From Utricularia gibba (taxonomy: Eukaryota; Streptophyta; Magnoliopsida; Lamiales; Lentibulariaceae), in NCBI GenBank assembly GCA_002189035.1, contig CM007989.1, positions 5,363,001 to 5,427,000 on the forward strand: DNA of 64,000 bases, in the 5' to 3' direction. The position numbers and the translations under genes are program-made. Under the pieces are notes generated by a model that saw nothing but the letters and a program-made list of their open reading frames with translations, made no database searches and was not told the origin of the DNA. Of the stretch, positions 58,715 through 64,000 are shown piece after piece; position 1 is the first letter of the stretch; the number at the start of each line of letters is the position of its first letter.

Positions 58715-60265
58715 ATAATGGAAATAAAGCCTTGGACAGGGGGATTGGCATTGAGAAGGAACGAGAGACACGCCCAAGGTAGAAAAGAGGAGAACTTGTG
58801 CCAAGGGAGAAGGAGTTCATGCAAAGGTAAGGGCTTTACACCAGTTTGTGATATGAGATATGATTTTGTGTGGATTAACTCTCGTGAGAGAGATACAACA
58901 TATTGATCCTATAGACAATTTTACATTGTTAAAACATGATCAAACAAACATATTGAAATCAACTATCAGGCATGACATGATATCCATAAAAAACTTGTTC
59001 AAAACAGTAGGCAAAAAACGTAAACCATGATAGACTCGACAATGGTTTTGTACCCTAAAGGGCCTATTTGAGATATGGGCTACTTTTAAGCCCAAGGGCC
59101 ACACTCTTTTCCTCTCTCTCTTGGGTGCATTCAATGCATATTCAGATGGCAGATTCTTGAGGTGTCCTCATCAGTCCAATCATCCTCATCACTTTGTCTA
59201 CAACTACTTCTTCTTTCGCATTTCTTCATTCAATTCCTTCTTCTTTCTCATCTGCTCCAATGGTTGGATTTGCTGAGCCGGTGTTATTCTCAACAGATCC
59301 CTAAGACCTCACTGTGTGGTTCGAGGTAATGAGCAAGAAAGACCTTGCTATATGGTATGGGGCAATGAGCATATGTGTGGGATTCGGGAGTGCACCCCCA
59401 ATGGCAACACCGCGAGGAGAGCCACACGAACAATAAGTGGGGCCATCGAACTACAGTCATGGCGGCAATGATGAGCATCCATGCTCAATGGGAGAGATGC
59501 CAAACGTGTGGGATTCTGTGTGGATAGGTGCAAGGGCCGATCACAAGGTAGCGAGCTCGTGCAAGGGGCGGGCGGGGTCACGGGCAAGACCATGGCGACA
59601 ACGGCGAGTGCGTGGGACTCGTCGGATTAGAGCCAACCGTGCGTACCATGCGGAAGGGCACGGACGTGTGGCGAGAGGACTTACGAACTGATACGAGAAG
59701 ATGCGGAGATGCCGAGCATGGGCAGTGTGTGGTTACGAGATGTTACGGAGATATTCTGTGTGGGCAGCATGTTAGGGTGGTGGCGAGAATGTGCATAGAA
59801 GGGAGTTTTGTGTTGATATGGGTAGTTGGCTCTTAGGGATGGAGCCAACCATGATAGAACTGACCTCTTACCTGTTCTTGTGTAGTTGGCGAGGCTGGTG
59901 GTGAGGTGGAGGCAGCTGAGATGGAGGCGGAGAGAGGCATGTTTGATAGAGGGAGTTGTACGTGTGGCGGTGTGGCAGGGCTGGTTGTTTCATTTTCCTT
60001 ACTTGCTTAGTACTATTTGCTGCGTGTTTGATGTTATCTTTCCCTTATGCTATGGCATCGTGCGCCTAGGTCGTGTTATCGTGTTTGGAACCTTGACCCT
60101 TGGTTATTAATAAAATGTGTTGTTTACATGCTACGTGCTGTGCTTGGGTGCGATAGGGCAAGAGGATCTAGCGAAAGATGCCGCCAAGGATCCCTAGGTG
60201 CCAAGAGTGGCGAATGGCTAAGGGGATATTGCACCCATACTCTTGTTCCTAGCCTACTCCACGAT
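58715..60265. other. Unassigned DNA, including a GC-richer block at about 59290-60250
   Basis: Left of 59290 the DNA is AT-rich. From about 59290 it becomes GC-rich with CGxG-type words, unlike all neighbours, then ends near a polyadenylation-like TTAATAAAATG at about 60106. Open frames on both strands have no recognisable domain. It may be a chromovirus LTR (LTRs are often GC-shifted), but neither end could be fixed. Confidence 0.35.
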
Positions 60266-60269
60266 GATT

Positions 60270-62560
60270 GATAATAATCTCATATAGAAACCAATTGGAT
60301 AAGTAAGCTCCGATATAATCTTAATTTTGGTTTATCAACTTCAATACCTTTCTTAGGAGTCACATGATTGATAACAATCTCATGTTCTATCATAAAGTGA
60401 TATTTTTCAAAATTTAAAAAAATGGTTTCTCTAAACTTGATCCAAGTTATCTAAACAAGACTCATAATCTTCTCCATATATCATAAAGTCATCCATAAAT
60501 ATTTCAATAAAGACCTCACATAAATGGGATTTGATACCGGTGATGCACCTCTAGAATGTGAAAGTTGTTTTGTCTTGTCATAAGTTTTAAATGGGCATGT
60601 AAAAATCATTTTGTCCTGGTACTTCCCTAAAATAACAACTTGGTTATTTCTAAAATAATCATCCAAAAAATAATAAAATAATTTTTGAGCCATTTTTTTC
60701 AAGATTTGATCAATGAAATGTAAAGAATAAATTTTTTTGTCACTTTATTTAATTTCTTTTAATCCATGTAAACTTTCCACCCATTTTGAACTCCCTTTGA
60801 TACAAGTTCCCCTCTCTCGTTCTCCATTACACTCATCCCGATCTTCTTGGGTACCAATAGATTGTACTCACCCACTCGTTATCGATGATGGAGTAGATAA
60901 TATCTGCATCTTAAAGCTTTACAATTTCTTTGTTTAACACCTCCATCATGTTCTTATTGAGGCATCTTTGAGATTGAAGAACTGGTTTAGCACCATTTTC
61001 CAAAAGAATTATGTGCATGTATATGGATGGGCAAATCCCTTCAATGTCTTCAAGTATCCAACCGATTGACTTCTTGTTTTTGTTCAGCCTTCAAATAATT
61101 GTGACTCTTGGTTTGAGCTCATACTAATGGAAATGATAATAGGGTTCCTGAATTCTGCACTAGAAAAACATACTTCAAATGAGTTGATAATGGTTTCAAT
61201 TACGTTAACTTTTCTTCTTTGGTTTTGGCTTGCATCACACTCAAGTACTCTGATTTCCTTTCAGCCTCTAGTTGAAAAAAGAAACTCTTCAAGAGTTTCT
61301 TCCTTTTCTTGAATACCTTTTTCCAAGTGTTCTTTAATAAGCCTATCCATAATATCTATCATACAAATACTCTCAAAATCATTGGGAAAATTCTTCATAT
61401 ACTTTATTATGGGTAAAATCGATATCCGATGGGAGGCCGATTTTAGGTGATAGGTGGGAATGTCGTGCTAAGTTGTGTTTTTCGCAATAGGTTTTGGTGA
61501 AATGAAAACAGGTGAAGACTTTTTACTTGGAAACCGCCGGACGGGAAAACCATGGAGCTGTCGGAGCTCGCCGGAAAAGATTTCCACTAGATGAAGGTGA
61601 TGAAGAAGAGAATATAAGTTGAAGAGTCCTTCGAGTCCAACCCTCTCTCCGTCATGATTTCTTCTATTTATAGAAGAGCTTGATTTGTCCGAATGCTGGC
61701 ATCTGCAAATATCGGCTGTTTTGTGCTCTTGCTATGCGATCTCGCTTTTCAGATATTGGTCGTCTGTCATGCCGTAATTCAGCCGCCTTTTAGATTGTGC
61801 CATGCGGCCGTATCTGTCAGATTTCTGACAGATATCGGTCTGTCGACTGGCGTTATCCTCTCAGAGTCTCTTTTGGCAGCCTTTTAGAAGCCGATTACGC
61901 CTGACCGATTTATCCCCTATCATACTTCATATCAAGTGTGATCTTGTTTTCATCGAAGGACAACTCAATAGTCCCTATCTTCATGTTAATTATGGCATTT
62001 GAGGTATATAAAAAAAATCTTTCTAGAATAATAGTTATATCCTATGAACTTCAGTAGTTGTATTAGTTGCAAACACCAAATGCTCGATTTTCACTAGAAT
62101 ATCTTCCACTAGTCCCTTTGGAGAAAGTACTCTTCGATCCACAAGTTCTATTTGCACTTCTAACACTTGCAATGAACCCAACCTAAGAGCCTCATAGACA
62201 AAATATGACATAACATTGATGCAAGCTCCTAAGTTTGCCTTAACTCTTATTACACTCAAGTCTCCTATTTTGTATGAGATAAAGAATGCACCCCGATCCT
62301 TACGTTTTTTTAGTAATTTCCAAATGAGAAGAATAGAGTAGCTTTCACTCAATTCTACTTTTCCTTTTTCCTTCAGCTTCATTTTGTCTTGCAAAGTTGA
62401 TTCAAATACTTAATGCTTTTGGCACCAAATCGATTTACTTAAAAAGAGTTAGATTCAATTGAATATTACCAAAAGCTTTCAACATTTTCTCCTTCACATA
62501 TTGTTCTCTTAACTTCAGCCTTCTTGGAAAAGGAGGTTGGATGAGCTTCACTATCATGAG
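60270..62560 (-). pseudogene. Athila-type pol: protease and reverse transcriptase remnant
   Basis: On the - strand the protease is clear at 62394-62035 (FFISYKIGDLSVIRVKANLGACINVM..., with LG where DLGAS is usual, then VDRRVLSPKGLVEDILVKIEHLVF). Left of a nested solo LTR, RT pieces follow with many stops: LHFIDQILKKMAQKLFYYFL and DKMIFTCPFKTYDKT (60715-60570), then SLLKYLWMTL in place of the catalytic box (about 60490), and KKGIEVDKPKL (about 60320). Integrase is not seen. Confidence 0.8.
61405..61923 (-). mobile_element. Solo Tat-type LTR in Athila pol, TACTT duplication
   Basis: It starts TATTATGGGTAAAATCG (first TG now TA) and ends ATTTATCCCCTATCA, flanked exactly by TACTT (61400-61404 and 61924-61928). 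It is 519 bp and related to the LTRs of the 28804-37902 element. Protease sequence resumes on its right and RT sequence on its left. Confidence 0.92.
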
Positions 62561-62745
62561 TTCTGAAGGTATCTCAATTTCTTCTTCATCCTCAACTTAG
62601 CCACTTCCCTTATTTTCTTTCGATTCCTCTTTGCAGCCTTGTCAATTTCAAGGTTAAATCAAGATCTATTGTACTTGAAGAATGCAAATGCATCAATTAA
62701 AAATACAATGCAATTAAACACTGATGTTCAACAACAATTCTAATA
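62561..62745 (-). other. 5' untranslated and degenerate primer-binding region of the Athila-type element
   Basis: Its layout equals 22561-22613 (TTAAACAC... before the LTR), but the primer-binding site is mutated (GATGTTCAACAACAATTCTAATA). Gag is almost completely absent between here and the protease, so an internal deletion has occurred. Confidence 0.5.
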
Positions 62746-63906
62746 TGATAAACAATTAGTTTACTATCGTTGTCAAAAGTAAATTATCATATTAAATAAA
62801 ATTCATAATCCCAATTCAAAAAGAAACATTTCCTGACATAAAATACATAACAAAATTGAGGTCAATAATAAAAAGCATGTGCTTCAATGTATTTTTCGAG
62901 ATGGAAGATTCAAAATTCTTTTACTCTTAGTCATGGGCTAAACTAATGCAGTATACTATATTAGTAATTTAAATTAGATAACAATGCATAAAGTAATAAA
63001 CTCAAATTTTTGCACAAAAATAAGCTATGATGCCTTAACTAACTTAGGTGGTGTGGTGAACAAAGCTTGAATTTTATCCCATGATTTTATACTTTTATAA
63101 CTTCAAACAACCTAGGTCTACTCAAGTCGTCGTTTAGGTTATAATTCTCTCTAATTTGTTAATTTATTTCACACATAGGTCAACCAATTTGTGAAATAAA
63201 TAGAAGTAAGTCTATTAGATTCTACTAATTCTACCAGAGAATAATGTCTAATCTATTCATATTAACTTTTTGGTCTACCTTTAAATTGAGTTTCTAAGTT
63301 ATACAACTAGTTATTCTACTCCTTTTGTCTACTCGATGCATGGTAAAATAGACAGTAATTTTGCAAATATTGTGATCAAAATCAAAGATTTGACCTATAT
63401 CACCTTTGTTTATCTTAATACATCTAAATCTAATCATACAAGATGGAAAGTAAAATCATTACTTCATAAACTAAAACTGAAAACACAATCAAATGCATAA
63501 TCTGAACAAAAGTAGCAATACTGAATATTCAGTAAACATAAATAAAAATTATGTTAAGTTTATTCCCATCCGCTACTATTCCGATCGTGGAACAGTAGTG
63601 CTAATCTAAAGGTTACTTTTAGATGTGGAGTTTCTTCCTCTTCGGGTCTCCTTCTTTTTCTAAGGTCTTTGAAGTTCTTTTACATAGAATATCTTCTCCT
63701 GTTATCCATGACATTCGTACTAATCCTATCCTAGATCTACGAATTGATGGCAACAAAGACAATGCTTTTTGTCCCCCTTCAGGTAGTGTGCCACCTCGAT
63801 CTAATGTATGTTCTTTCAATCTGATTTTTTGCTAACATTCAATTAAACATTAATAACAAAAGGTAGACTATTTATATTAAATATCATAAACATCACATAA
63901 AATATT
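62746..63906 (-). repeat. Athila-type 5' LTR, interrupted at 63907
   Basis: It starts TGATAAACAATTAG (+ strand) at 62746 and matches 22614-23461 in landmarks (GGTGGTGTGGTG, ACTTCAAACAACCTAGGTCTAC, CCGCTACTATTCC, GAACAGTAGTGCTA). Expected length is about 1.36 kb, so the next LTR has inserted into it or cut it at 63907. It provides the empty-site sequence for the solo LTR at 23462. Confidence 0.75.
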
Positions 63907-64000
63907 TGTTACGGGTGAAAATCGGTGTTTGAGGTGGAACCGATTTTCGAGTTACTGGTGCAACCAGAAGTATCACACCTTGTTATATTTTTTGGTGACT
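63907..64000 (-). repeat. Tat-type LTR, runs off the window
   Basis: It starts TGTTACGGGTGAAAATCGG after ATATT and is closest to the LTR at 27984. Only 94 bp are visible, so solo or full-length status is unknown. Confidence 0.85.

Overview
The window is nuclear DNA of a flowering plant, probably a eudicot; I cannot name the species. The evidence is genes with GT-AG introns, a plastid-targeted class II DAHP synthase, a plant half-size ABCG transporter, a cytosolic pyruvate kinase and an HD-Zip class I gene, all set in AT-rich DNA full of plant LTR retrotransposons and PIF/Harbinger transposons. There are no bacterial operons, rRNAs, CRISPR arrays or tRNA genes that I could recognise.

Layout. 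1-6.5 kb: a decayed Ty3/gypsy chromovirus (+ strand) with other LTRs inserted. 6.5-10.6 kb: a ~1-kb LTR-like repeat, the 3' end of a Ty1/copia element and a MULE transposase remnant. 10.6-19.5 kb: a PIF/Harbinger element torn apart by a copia element, an LTR-like repeat and a solo Athila-type LTR. 19.6-28.5 kb: repeats, an Athila-type 5' end (gag, primer-binding site, LTR, with a 1.4-kb solo LTR nested inside), a second PIF copy and a solo Tat-type LTR. 28.8-37.9 kb: a full-length Tat-lineage Ty3/gypsy element with 504-bp LTRs, a perfect 5-bp target duplication and an antisense, apparently spliced extra gene. 39.0-50.5 kb: the host gene island. 51.3-58.7 kb: a PIF/Harbinger element with both terminal inverted repeats and its TAA duplication; it carries convergent transposase and Myb-like genes around 4 kb of foldbacks, tandem repeats and a fragment of a host HAD-type phosphatase gene. 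60.3-64.0 kb: an Athila-type pol and LTR with a Tat-type solo LTR inside and another Tat LTR running off the window end.

Host genes. DAHP synthase (- strand, five exons, intact) starts the shikimate pathway. The ABCG gene (- strand, eight exons) has all ATPase motifs but reads with one missing base in the last exon. Pyruvate kinase (+ strand, three exons) is complete except that its first visible exon has no ATG. The HD-Zip I gene (- strand) is broken twice: a stop codon inside the homeobox and a 289-bp solo LTR in the last exon flanked by a CATAG duplication. Three of the four host genes therefore show a lesion or missing end, which needs to be separated from assembly error.

The most informative structures are (i) the 51.3-58.7 kb PIF element with its nested inverted-repeat arrays and captured phosphatase exons, (ii) the Tat element with its antisense gene, and (iii) five solo LTRs and one full-length element whose boundaries are confirmed by exact 5-bp duplications. 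I found no convincing new multi-gene system; the closest candidate is the palindrome-rich core of the PIF element.
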